Notes: a model not told the origin generated them from the letters alone. Numbered from the stretch's first letter, positions 31,835 to 39,229 are shown. The stretch is 64,000 nucleotides of DNA from Synechococcus sp. CC9311 (GCF_000014585.1 NC_008319.1:1984001-2048000), one strand, 5' to 3'. Program-made: numbers and translations.

Positions 31835-31926
31835 AGCTGACCCAATGCTGCACGCCCTATATTAAAGACAGCCCATGATATAGCTAGCACAATAGGTGTA
31901 AAAACAGCAATTATTCGCCAATCCAT
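31795..31926 (-). CDS. psbY: Photosystem II protein PsbY
   Basis: This 43-residue frame reads MDWRIIAVFTPIVLAISWAV, then FNIGRAALGQLQLAIKNFK and a basic end. The MDWR opening, a single membrane helix and the SWAVFNIG(R/K)AAL core are the PsbY (Ycf32) pattern. PsbY is a small peripheral helix of photosystem II near cytochrome b559. It sits in an accessory-looking stretch on the minus strand, and its short size makes it easy to miss. Confidence 0.88.
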   Translation of the reverse strand: MDWRIIAVFTPIVLAISWAVFNIGRAALGQLQLAIKNFKKNQS

Positions 31927-32138
31927 AGCCTTTAGATGCCTAACACTAATATTTTACATACCACCACCAAGATAATTAAAGCCTTTCTTACAGCAGAGTG
32001 GATCAATTAGCAGGAAAGACAGTGTATTAGTTGCGTCTTACATGAAACGCCTGTTTGTCATATAAAATGCACGGAGAGAATTTTTTGTTAGCCTTAGATG
32101 GCATTCATACGCTTTGATGGAGGAGATTGGAGGAGTTT
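31927..32138. other. Intergenic between psbY and a divergent small gene
   Basis: A 212-base AT-rich gap between divergent genes that should hold both promoters. I see a TATAAA-like box near 32061-32066 but no well-spaced -35 element. Confidence 0.35.
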
Positions 32139-32357
32139 ATGGTTACACCAAACTGGTATTATTTTGCAACAGCTCCTCTTGATAGCGGCACGACTCGATT
32201 TAGGACCAAAACAGAAAGAGCATTACATGCTCGTGTCATTGCATGCGAAATGAACTGGAAAGATTATCAAACATCCAATTTTCTAGACGAATGGATCACT
32301 GCTAAAAATGATTTGGAAATATATCAAAACTCACTTCTCCTCAGCCACAATAGTTAA
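32139..32357 (+). CDS. Small soluble protein with ideal ribosome-binding site
   Basis: GGAGGAG lies five bases before the ATG, one of the best ribosome-binding sites in the window. The 72-residue product (MVTPNWYYFATAPLDSGT) has aromatic residues at the start and a central Arg/Lys-rich helix (RTKTERALHARVIACEM). I recognise no family. The ribosome-binding site and codon pattern make it a real gene; function is unknown. Confidence 0.6.
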   Translation: MVTPNWYYFATAPLDSGTTRFRTKTERALHARVIACEMNWKDYQTSNFLDEWITAKNDLEIYQNSLLLSHNS

Positions 32358-32408
32358 CAAAGAGGATTCTGCTGAAATTCGACGCAAGAACCGAAAACAA
32401 GCACAATC

Positions 32409-32528
32409 TTAAAGGCTAAATATCTCAATAGGGGTTAGGCAACGATATGTATAATCACGCCCACCACCCATGAAGTGATGTGGAACGGGAGTTGCAATTG
32501 AATTACATACAGATGAATCAGATGACAT
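32409..32528 (-). CDS. Conserved-looking 39-residue peptide (GGGRDYTYRCLTP)
   Basis: An ATG-started frame whose second half reads HHFMGGGRDYTYRCLTPIEI and ends in FSL. I recall similar short picocyanobacterial proteins with the GGGRDYTYRCLTP core, but no function. It is divergent from the next gene, and a 10-bp palindrome lies in the 52 bases between them. It is shorter than most gene-calling cutoffs. Confidence 0.55.
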   Translation of the reverse strand: MSSDSSVCNSIATPVPHHFMGGGRDYTYRCLTPIEIFSL

Positions 32529-32546
32529 AGCAAAAATGAAGCGGCA

Positions 32547-32575
32547 AAAGATAGAGTCTTAGAGCCTCTATCTTT
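32547..32575. promoter_or_regulatory. 10-bp palindrome between divergent small genes
   Basis: AAAGATAGAG (32547-32556), nine bases, CTCTATCTTT (32566-32575). It fills the space between the starts of a minus-strand 39-residue gene and a plus-strand 76-residue gene. It may be an operator for a dimeric regulator or an mRNA hairpin. Confidence 0.45.
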
Positions 32576-32580
32576 CTAAC

Positions 32581-32811
32581 TTGGCTATTTACTCCTGGGC
32601 ACTAAGATTTCCCACCGTTTATCACATCACTGTAAGAGCACCCTCTGGCTTGGGTCCAAATGAAGTATTAGAAAAAATCAAAAGTGGAGAAATTGAGTTC
32701 GAAGCCGAGAGCTATGACAGTTTTACTCCTGGGGATTTCATGAAAACATGTTATTCAGAAGAAAATAAAGAACTAGTAATGAAAATGGAAGAAGAAGAGG
32801 AAGAGCAGTAA
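32581..32811 (+). CDS. Small acidic protein, unknown
   Basis: A 76-residue frame from TTG with a beta-like opening (VYHITVRAPSGLGPNEVLEKI), an amphipathic middle and a run of glutamates at the C-terminus (MEEEEEEQ). No known family. Composition supports coding, but the TTG start right after a palindrome is unsure; no ATG is available near the front. Confidence 0.5.
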   Translation: MAIYSWALRFPTVYHITVRAPSGLGPNEVLEKIKSGEIEFEAESYDSFTPGDFMKTCYSEENKELVMKMEEEEEEQ

Positions 32812-33444
32812 AATTATTTCTAGTTCATTTGCAGAATTATGAGTCTGCCTGAATCCAATCATTCATGACATAAGATCCATACTCTTGATTCTAACCAAGA
32901 AATACCAATCCATTAAGATGCTGAGCCAAAGCAAAGATAATCAAATAGAGGACAAGTCTTACGAACTGTTTTAGCAAACGATGGGAAAGATAGAAAGATT
33001 TGAGCCGTATTTTGTCTATCTACTATCGGCCGCTAAGAATGTTGAAGATCCAATTCATCAATGGCATAAAAAACCATTAAATACATTTTCCAAGATAGAC
33101 ATATGAAGCGAGAAAATCTGTGGCTGTACATAGAAATGAAAATTTTGTTTCTTCTAATGGCTGCGAAACGATGAACTTAGTGAAGAGCTTAACCAAGACG
33201 CCGCTGACGTTTATGGCATTACTGGGGTATTAGAGCATATGCAAAGTAGAACCTGACCTACCTAACTTATGCTCGTGAAGATAAACCGTACCCCCTCCAC
33301 TACATCCATCACCACTCCAGCGAGGAATTGCTGACAACTTTAATAGTCTGCATTGCTCTGCTCACCTGAGAATCATCAAAGACCCTGACCCAGCGATCAA
33401 GCTGAAGCGCGCCAGCGCTAACAGTTGATTGGGACCAACAGCTT
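32812..33444. other. AT-rich gap with remnants
   Basis: About 630 bases. Apart from a 41-codon ATG frame (listed), there are start-less frames with protein-like composition at about 33160-33256 (DELSEELNQDAADVYG) and 33255-33369 (HHHSSEELLTTLIVCI), which look like decayed gene pieces. No RNA gene was seen. Confidence 0.35.
32981..33106 (+). CDS. Possible 41-residue protein, unknown
   Basis: An ATG frame coding MGKIERFEPYFVYLLSAAKN followed by VEDPIHQWHKKP and a basic end. It is mixed in charge with no membrane helix. There is no strong ribosome-binding site. It is included because its composition is protein-like and it lies among other tiny genes. Confidence 0.3.
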   Translation: MGKIERFEPYFVYLLSAAKNVEDPIHQWHKKPLNTFSKIDI

Positions 33445-33645
33445 TTGACAATATCTGCTCAGTTGTTAGTCCAAAGGCTAGGACGAAAGATCCGAGAGTA
33501 TTCATCAGTAAGACTGGTTTCAGACGTCACCAGATCACTAGAGAAGTCTTCGCTAAAAGCTTGCCGAGTTGAGTTTGTGCCAAATCACATCTATTCGAGA
33601 ACGATCAAGCGAATTGCATTGGCTACCCCCGCTAATAACAAGTGA
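33445..33645 (+). CDS. Small basic protein, coupled to the next mini-gene
   Basis: A TTG-started 66-residue frame (MTISAQLLVQRLGRKIREYS) that is basic and partly beta-like. Its stop overlaps the GTG start of the next tiny gene by four bases (GTGA), a sign of translational coupling that supports both. A stop codon 14 codons upstream limits the frame. No family is recognised. Confidence 0.4.
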   Translation: MTISAQLLVQRLGRKIREYSSVRLVSDVTRSLEKSSLKACRVEFVPNHIYSRTIKRIALATPANNK

Positions 33646-33740
33646 ACAATGAAAATGTTCGTGTCGCTCGGACTATTGGCTATGAGCTGGTTTTAATGGA
33701 AGAAGGCACCGGTTGGTCAACACGGTGGCGCATGAACTAA
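33642..33740 (+). CDS. 32-residue protein ending at a terminator
   Basis: A GTG-started frame coding MNNENVRVARTIGYELVLME followed by EGTGWSTRWRMN. The stop touches the first base of a strong intrinsic terminator, and the start overlaps the upstream gene by four bases. This layout strongly suggests a transcribed and translated mini-gene. Function and family are unknown. Confidence 0.5.
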   Translation: MNNENVRVARTIGYELVLMEEGTGWSTRWRMN

Positions 33741-33769
33741 GTCGCTCCTGGACAGGGCGACTTTTTTTG
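33740..33769 (+). terminator. Intrinsic terminator after the 32-residue gene
   Basis: AGTCGC (33740-33745) pairs with GCGACT (33757-33762), with inner CCT/AGG pairs, followed by seven T. It is the only clear terminator between 28.6 and 39 kb other than that of the antenna gene. Confidence 0.88.
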
Positions 33770-33825
33770 TGCGTTTAGAAATCAGCACTTGTTGTAATCC
33801 GCAAGGCTGTTGCTTGCATTTCATC

Positions 33826-33945
33826 ATGAAAACAACAGGTGGATTAGCCCCATTGACAAGACTGAAGCCAATATCACTGACGCCCAGCCCAGATCCAGAG
33901 GACTACACTTTTGAAAACTGGCAAACATTGACACAAGAGAAGTGA
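33826..33945 (+). CDS. Possible 39-residue protein, unknown
   Basis: An ATG-started frame (MKTTGGLAPLTRLKPISLTP) with an acidic C-terminal half (DPEDYTFENWQTL). It looks protein-like but has no strong ribosome-binding site and no known family. It begins 56 bases after the terminator of the preceding mini-gene. Confidence 0.35.
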   Translation: MKTTGGLAPLTRLKPISLTPSPDPEDYTFENWQTLTQEK

Positions 33946-34064
33946 GCAGTGAAAAGTCCAGTGAGTATATAGGCAGAATATGACGTATACGAGTTGCAGT
34001 AAAGAACATTACTTATACTGCTGTTGTTGACCGTGATTAAAACCAATTTCATCTGGAGCTGATT

Positions 34065-34253
34065 TCAATTAATACTAAGATTTAAGCCTAGAGAACTCCA
34101 AATTCGTTGATTGCAATGTCGCCTTGCTGATGAAAACTTACAGCAAAAAACGGCTATCATTATCCACATGGCCATGTAGCCAAAGACAGGCTTATAAGCA
34201 GTCGCCAGTATCATGAAAGGGCAGGATGCTTCATAAGCTGGGAAGCCAATCAA
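34065..34253 (-). CDS. Possible small membrane protein
   Basis: A 62-residue TTG-started frame with one to two hydrophobic segments (MILATAYKPVFGYMAMWIMI and AVFCC) and a basic end. It is back to back with the plus-strand membrane protein gene at 34262, only eight bases between the starts. Start and reality are uncertain. Confidence 0.28.
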   Translation of the reverse strand: MIGFPAYEASCPFMILATAYKPVFGYMAMWIMIAVFCCKFSSARRHCNQRIWSSLGLNLSIN

Positions 34254-34261
34254 AAACTTAA

Positions 34262-34483
34262 GTGCAAAAACTTATAATTTCAATATCGGTATATGCAGGC
34301 ATTTGCAGTTTAGCCATTTACGCGGCGACTAGGGAATACGACCAAAAGCAGCCTATAGGGCTTCTTTTAGTAGGGATGGTATTCATTCCAGCAATAATAA
34401 CTATTGTCGGAGGACTGCCTTTAGATTTCATGAAAAAAGAAAAACTGGGCGAGACCACAATTAAGGATAATAACCTTTCTTAG
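34262..34483 (+). CDS. Small two-helix membrane protein, unknown
   Basis: A GTG-started 73-residue protein with two membrane helices (LIISISVYAGICSLAIYAA and PIGLLLVGMVFIPAIITIVGG) joined by a charged loop (TREYDQKQ) and a lysine-rich tail. I recognise no family. The next small frame starts 13 bases after its stop, so the two may be co-transcribed. Confidence 0.5.
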   Translation: MQKLIISISVYAGICSLAIYAATREYDQKQPIGLLLVGMVFIPAIITIVGGLPLDFMKKEKLGETTIKDNNLS

Positions 34484-34496
34484 TTCCGGTCCAATC

Positions 34497-34628
34497 ATGG
34501 AAAAACTCAAGCACATAGTCGACAATCCACAAGACTCCAAGCGAATCATTAAGGCTAAAGTACATCCCCGATCGTCAAGTCAAGACTTCACACTACGCTT
34601 AGAAGATCGACCTTGGATTTACAGCTAA
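34497..34628 (+). CDS. 43-residue protein, unknown
   Basis: An ATG frame coding MEKLKHIVDNPQDSKRIIKA, then KVHPRSSSQDFTLRLEDRPW and a short end. It is charged, soluble and has a beta-like C-terminus. The close spacing after the two-helix protein and the composition favour a real gene, although no family is known. Confidence 0.45.
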   Translation: MEKLKHIVDNPQDSKRIIKAKVHPRSSSQDFTLRLEDRPWIYS

Positions 34629-34882
34629 CTCGCTCATGATTGTCACTTACCAGACATCTGATAAACACACTTTTTCATTTTAGTGGTGATTTTGCTGAAC
34701 AGGGGTAACCGATCCCACCTCCTAGCTCAAGGAAGCCTAGAAATATTTGGGTAACTCCGAATACATTCTTCACTTAACTATTGTGGAAGGCGATGCATTG
34801 GGAGTTTGAGAATCGGAAACGCCCCAATCCCTGATGTGATTAATGCACAGTGGTAGTGATGCATTGATCAAAAAGAAGCTAT
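34629..34882. other. Gap, no gene seen
   Basis: A 254-base AT-rich stretch between convergent small genes. On the minus strand a GTG-started 32-codon frame (about 34685-34783) contains glycine-rich, hydrophobic sequence but has no support beyond length. Confidence 0.35.
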
Positions 34883-35242
34883 TTAGTTGGTCCCTGATGG
34901 CCGTTGAGCTCTGTAATCATCGGCCACGACATCTAGCAATCCGAGTATGTACTTGTCAGAAGCTTTTATCTTTAACTGTAGGTTTAACACAGTAGACCTT
35001 ATAGCCTCAATAGCATCATTGATGTCTCCTTCAAGCTCGTCTTTTGATGGTGTCCACTCATCGAGGCCTAAACTTGTGTCGCTAGAGATTATTTCAAAAA
35101 TGCCAATCGAACTGCTTGCATTCACTTGAGGATGATTACGTCTTTTAATTGGCTTCATTGGAGGATCAAAACTAATTAAATTTTCCTTGAGTCTCGGATT
35201 CCATCTATGACAAAAAACAGATAAGCGCGTAAAGGCAGTCAC
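34883..35242 (-). CDS. Hypothetical protein, 119 aa
   Basis: A GTG-started frame; an ATG 28 codons in (MKPIKRRNHPQVNASS) gives a more likely 91-residue product. The C-terminal half is helical and acidic (EDINDAIEAIRSTVLNLQLKI-type, then YILGLLDVVADDYRAQRP). No family is recognised. It stands alone on the minus strand in the accessory stretch. Confidence 0.5.
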   Translation of the reverse strand: MTAFTRLSVFCHRWNPRLKENLISFDPPMKPIKRRNHPQVNASSSIGIFEIISSDTSLGLDEWTPSKDELEGDINDAIEAIRSTVLNLQLKIKASDKYILGLLDVVADDYRAQRPSGTN

Positions 35243-35935
35243 AACTCCATGTCAAGAAAGGAAGACCCATCCCATCGGCAGAGTTGCTGAACCTCTATTA
35301 GGGAGTGTGGCCTAGTCTTAACCGCTCACACTGTGTCAGTTCTTGCCAACACTTGGCTATCTATCACAAACTTTCTATATTGATTAGTCTAACCAACTCC
35401 TTAAAAAGAAGTGACTTAAATAGCCCGCGAAGAAGGCTTAGTGGCACTAGCTTTGTAGTCTGACCCAAAAACTTCCTATTCATTAGGAAGGCTGAATACT
35501 ACATGTCAAAGAAATGAGAGGAACGGCCTCACTTTCTTAAGCATTACGTCCATAAGTCACACCTATTGAGAACATTTCAAGCCAAACAAGCCTGCTACAG
35601 GAGAAAGATAGAAAGGTCACTCTTTGGACGGGGTCAACACTCAGTCTGGAGAAATGGTGCTTCACAGAGAGTAAATTCAAACACGCCTAAACGAATTCAT
35701 TCTTAGCGAACAGATAGCCAACAACCACTGGTTGGGATGCAAACGTGGGAAATCACTCATTGCCTGCACAGCAAGAGCACTATTTTTCAGACAATCGCTT
35801 TGGGCAGACCACTCGCAGCAAGCACCAAGAAAGGCGGATCCTTCCATGGAATCAACCTGAAAGAAGGATGCACAGCTAGCAGACCGGCCAGCGCGCGCAA
35901 TAATCTGTTACAGTATCTTCAGATTTCTTAACTCA
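35243..35935. other. Gene-poor stretch upstream of hli
   Basis: About 690 bases with no supported gene. A perfect 7-bp hairpin CTTCCTA/TAGGAAG lies near 35489-35507. A start-less frame near 35570-35690 has protein-like composition (KVTLWTGSTLSLEKWCFTES) and may be a gene remnant. The hli promoter should be in the last part. Confidence 0.35.
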
Positions 35936-36073
35936 ATGAGCGATTCAAGATTTGGCTTTTCATCCTTTGCTGAGCAGTGGAATGGACGCCTTGCGATGCT
36001 GGGCTTTGTAATTGGCCTAGGTACAGAGCTTCTAACTGGACAGGGAATTCTTTCCCAGGTAGGTCTTGGGTGA
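35936..36073 (+). CDS. hli: High-light-inducible protein (Hli/Scp family)
   Basis: A 45-residue ATG frame with the full one-helix chlorophyll-binding motif FAEQWNGRLAMLGFVIGLGT followed by ELLTGQGIL. Glu13, Asn16 and Arg18 are the pigment-binding residues expected in the LHC-like helix. Hli proteins bind chlorophyll and carotenoid and protect photosystems in strong light or nutrient stress. It is too short for usual cutoffs. A second small membrane frame follows by 26 bases. Confidence 0.93.
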   Translation: MSDSRFGFSSFAEQWNGRLAMLGFVIGLGTELLTGQGILSQVGLG

Positions 36074-36099
36074 AACCTACTGCAGAAACCAACGTCTGG

Positions 36100-36231
36100 A
36101 TGCCAAGTAGCAAAGCTGGACATTTTCAGCTCTTTTATTTCGCATCATTCATTGCTGTACTTGGTATCGGAGGAAACATAGCAATACGCCATCTTTGGGG
36201 CTCGCTAGTGAGTACGGCCAATCTTTTCTAA
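36100..36231 (+). CDS. Small membrane peptide after hli
   Basis: A 43-residue ATG frame with one membrane helix (LFYFASFIAVLGIGGNIAI) and a short C-terminal tail. It starts 26 bases after the hli stop on the same strand, so it is probably co-transcribed. It is not an Hli protein (no ExxNGR motif) and I know no family. Confidence 0.45.
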   Translation: MPSSKAGHFQLFYFASFIAVLGIGGNIAIRHLWGSLVSTANLF

Positions 36232-36816
36232 CCAAAAACCGTAGGTTCCTATTGATTTAAGAATAGATCAGTTATTGAGCAGTTACAACACTGCTGAATT
36301 TAATTGATTACTTTCAGCACTACTTTCTTACGGCAACACAAGCTATAAGAATGTGGTCACGGCATCTTCTTGCAGGCATGATTCAAAACATTAGAAAGAG
36401 TCAAGGAATCAATCGTCGGTCTTGACAGCAAGATAGTGGCTACCTCTCGAATTGCAACCATGACAAGGCAATCAATCAAGGTTTTAACGGTAAAATTTAG
36501 CCTCTAAATCTAAACGCTAAGAACAAAAAATCACTGAATTGATGATTTCACTGATATCAATTAAAAGCTAAATTTTTTAAAATCTAACAAAAGGATAGAG
36601 CGAGGAAAACCTCCTGTAAATCATAGATGCTTGCCTAAACTGAGCTAAATTTTGACATATCAAAGCCGAGGGCAGCATATCTTGTCATTAACAATGGCTA
36701 ACCCCTTGAAAACAACAAAAAGAACCCTATAGAGATCAGATGATTCTCGACAATGTATAAGAATGCAGATTCTTCAAAACAGAGACACTAAAATCTAAAA
36801 GTTGGCAACCAGATAA
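36232..36816. other. AT-rich gap, no supported gene
   Basis: About 585 bases. A 24-codon plus-strand frame (from 36350) and a 34-codon minus-strand frame overlap each other and neither has support. No hairpin with T run and no RNA gene was recognised. Confidence 0.35.
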
Positions 36817-37044
36817 ATGGAAACGCTTGCGAATGCATTCAAGCTAAAAACAGCAGGTTTCATGGCATCACATTTTCGCTCTAGAGCAATCCTCAACGCA
36901 ATATTCATATCGTTCTTTGCTCTTGTGGTCTTTCCATTAATCAGCAACGGAAGTGAGCCAGAGAGTGCTTTACTGGCACTTATTCCATCAGCATTAGCCA
37001 TAATGATTCTTTGGTTTACATTCATCAACCAATACGTCGATTGA
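36817..37044 (+). CDS. Small two-helix membrane protein
   Basis: A 75-residue protein with a basic start (or a later start at MASHFRSRAIL) and two membrane helices (ILNAIFISFFALVVFPLI and ALLALIPSALAIMILWFTF). The next membrane protein gene begins three bases after its stop, so the two form a pair. No family is recognised. Confidence 0.55.
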   Translation: METLANAFKLKTAGFMASHFRSRAILNAIFISFFALVVFPLISNGSEPESALLALIPSALAIMILWFTFINQYVD

Positions 37045-37047
37045 CTC

Positions 37048-37269
37048 ATGCAACAATCAACAAACTCTCCTTACGAGCTCGAAAACTTTAGAGCGATAGG
37101 CTTCGTATTTTTTTTATTTGGAGCCTACTATCACTGCATTGATTTTCTGGGCGTTGAAAAGACCACCCTATGGGGTATGGGCCTAACTTTTTTAGCATTA
37201 ATGTTAGTTAGTATTGGCCTTTGGCTTCGATTTGCCGTAAAGAAAAGATTTTGGACATTTTTCATCTAA
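37048..37269 (+). CDS. Small two-helix membrane protein, partner of the preceding gene
   Basis: A 73-residue protein with two membrane helices (IGFVFFLFGAYYHCIDFLG and LWGMGLTFLALMLVSIGLWL) and a basic aromatic tail (KKRFWTFFI). It is adjacent to the preceding small membrane gene, which suggests a two-gene operon whose products may work together. Function is unknown. Confidence 0.55.
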   Translation: MQQSTNSPYELENFRAIGFVFFLFGAYYHCIDFLGVEKTTLWGMGLTFLALMLVSIGLWLRFAVKKRFWTFFI

Positions 37270-37461
37270 GAGGGCAAGAGAATTAAATAATATAAAGGCG
37301 AAAATATCATCATAGCCTCAACAAAGACTATGGCGAAAAATTCACTAGAGAATGAATAGACATGTCGTTGTTCGCAAGGCTAGTGCATCAATAACATGTC
37401 CATGAATGACAACTGAGATTTGACCCTTCTTTATAAAAGTAGATTCAGATAAAGTCATAAG

Positions 37462-37890
37462 TCATTTATTTGCCTCCTCATTAGGATTTTTTGGCATGTC
37501 TGAATCAATCTTTTCAGAGGAAGTGTCTCTAGAGCTCACGGATTTTTTTTTGGCTGGAGTAGAAACTTTTGACTGACTGGACTCGACCTCAGCAGATTTG
37601 GATGGAGCCGTTGGAGCGGCATTTTTCTTGACCGCAACAGATGCCTTCGGCTTCGCTGATATGTTCTTAGTTGAGGCCGACTGAACTGCGGCTCCATCTT
37701 TTTGCTTCGAAGTAGCAGCCTTAGAAGTAGCAGCCTTAGGGGCAGCAGCCTTGGAAGCGGGCGAAGCTTTAACTGGCTTCCTTAGATAATTCTTTGAACC
37801 ATATGTTTTTTCAATCAAGAAGAAAATCCCTGCAAGCACTGGGATGGAGGTCAAACCACCGACAATGACTTCAAATTCTGACAGGGCCAT
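37462..37890 (-). CDS. Membrane-anchored Lys/Ala/Ser-rich protein
   Basis: From the ATG at MALSEFEVIVGGLTSIPVLA the protein has 142 residues: one N-terminal membrane helix, then a long low-complexity tail rich in Lys, Ala, Ser, Pro and Thr with short repeats (KAAAPKAATSKAATSK). The matching DNA has tandem copies of a 14-base unit near 37690-37755, so repeat number may vary. Similar low-complexity tails occur in envelope or DNA/RNA-associated proteins, but I assign no function. The longer upstream frame is not needed. Confidence 0.55.
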   Translation of the reverse strand: MALSEFEVIVGGLTSIPVLAGIFFLIEKTYGSKNYLRKPVKASPASKAAAPKAATSKAATSKQKDGAAVQSASTKNISAKPKASVAVKKNAAPTAPSKSAEVESSQSKVSTPAKKKSVSSRDTSSEKIDSDMPKNPNEEANK

Positions 37891-38169
37891 TTCAAAACAG
37901 TAATTCCAAACAATACGCGAGCATGAATCTCGCCTTGGCATTATTTGACACCTGCAAAAGTAGCTTTTGAAGATAGAAAGAGTGCATTTTGCGGCGCCAG
38001 CCAGCATCATGCAGTAGAACACAGGAAAAATATCAAACGGCAAAGAGAAACAATTGAACAGGACTAGATATCATATTTACGGTCAACTTGTTCAATCAAA
38101 ATATGTTAAAGGTTGGGATATTTGCGTCACTTGGCTATCTAATCTGAGACTGCCCAAGTAAATCAACAA

Positions 38170-39204
38170 ATGCAATCTTATGGGAAGCCATCAGTCAGTT
38201 ATGACTGGTGGGCAGGCAATTCAGGAGTCGCCAGTCGCTCTGGTTCCTTCATTGCTGCTCATGCAGCACATGCAGGCCTCATCATGTTTTGGGCTGGAGC
38301 ATTCACACTCTTTGAGTTGGCTCGCTATGACGCTTTGCTGCCCATGGGGGAACAAGGATTAATCCTTCTCCCTCATTTGGCTTCATTGGGCTTAGGCCTT
38401 GGTGCAGATGCAACTATCACTAATACAGAGCCTTACATTGCTATAGCCGCATTTCACTTGGTCTCTTCTGCGGTATTAGGAGCTGCTGGTATTTGGCACA
38501 CCCTCAGAGCTCCCAAGGATTTATCCAAGGCAGAAGGACGTGCAGAGAAATTCCATTTCGAATGGGATGATCCCAAAAAGCTCACTTTTATTCTTGGCCA
38601 CCATCTCATCTTTCTAGGCCTAGGTGCAATTGCTTTTGTTGAATGGGCTCAGCACCACGGAATCTATGACACTGCCATTGGCGCAGTTCGCAAGGTTGAG
38701 CCCAACATTGACCTGGGAATGGTGTGGAGCTATCAGACGAATTTCCTTTCTATTAGCAGTTTAGAAGACGTAATGGGTGGCCATGCTGTATTGGCCTTTA
38801 TCTTGACTATTGGTGGGGTTTGGCACATTATTACAAGCCCATTTGGACCCTTCAAGAAAATCCTGATCTACTCCGGAGAGGCAATCCTTTCCTATTCACT
38901 TGCAGGAATCGCGCTCATGGGGTTTGTCACAAGCATATGGTGTGCACAAAACACAACGATTTACCCAGTTGAATTCTACGGCGAAGCTCTAAAACTCAAC
39001 TTTGCATTCTCACCCTATTTTAGTGACACAGTGCCTGTATTGAACGATGGACATACGGCAAGAGCCTGGCTTGCAAATACACACTTTTACTTGGCCTTTT
39101 TCTTCCTACAGGGCCACTTCTGGCATGCTTTGAGGAGTATGGGGTTTGATTTCAGGAGTGTCTCGAAAGCCTTGGATTCAATGGACACAGTGAAGGTGAA
39201 TTAA
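38170..39204 (+). CDS. isiA: IsiA/Pcb-family chlorophyll antenna protein
   Basis: A 344-residue six-helix CP43-like antenna. It begins MQSYGKPSVSYDWWAGNSG, with MGEQGLILLPHLASLGLG near residue 58, FHFEWDDPKKLTFILGHHL near 127 (chlorophyll His), SYSLAGIALMGFVTSIWCAQ near 240 and LANTHFYLAFFFLQGHFWHALR near 298. The large CP43 lumenal loop is missing, as expected for IsiA and Pcb. IsiA rings form around photosystem I under iron shortage; which subtype this is needs a tree. There is no flavodoxin gene (isiB) downstream. Confidence 0.88.
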   Translation: MQSYGKPSVSYDWWAGNSGVASRSGSFIAAHAAHAGLIMFWAGAFTLFELARYDALLPMGEQGLILLPHLASLGLGLGADATITNTEPYIAIAAFHLVSSAVLGAAGIWHTLRAPKDLSKAEGRAEKFHFEWDDPKKLTFILGHHLIFLGLGAIAFVEWAQHHGIYDTAIGAVRKVEPNIDLGMVWSYQTNFLSISSLEDVMGGHAVLAFILTIGGVWHIITSPFGPFKKILIYSGEAILSYSLAGIALMGFVTSIWCAQNTTIYPVEFYGEALKLNFAFSPYFSDTVPVLNDGHTARAWLANTHFYLAFFFLQGHFWHALRSMGFDFRSVSKALDSMDTVKVN

Positions 39205-39229
39205 CCAGCGGCATCTAAATATCAATTGG

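Noticed and set aside
33160-33370. Protein-like frames without start codons, considered as genes
   Set aside because: They have no ATG, GTG or TTG in a usable place and are cut by stops, so they are at most gene remnants.
34685-34783. 32-codon GTG frame on the minus strand with a glycine-rich hydrophobic middle
   Set aside because: No ribosome-binding site, no neighbour coupling and no recognisable motif.
35977-36231. 84-codon plus-strand frame across the hli region
   Set aside because: Its first half runs out of frame through the hli gene; only the ATG-started C-terminal part from 36100 is kept.
28615-38169. Prophage or insertion-sequence origin of the AT-rich stretch
   Set aside because: I found no integrase, transposase, terminal repeats, structural phage genes or flanking tRNA.
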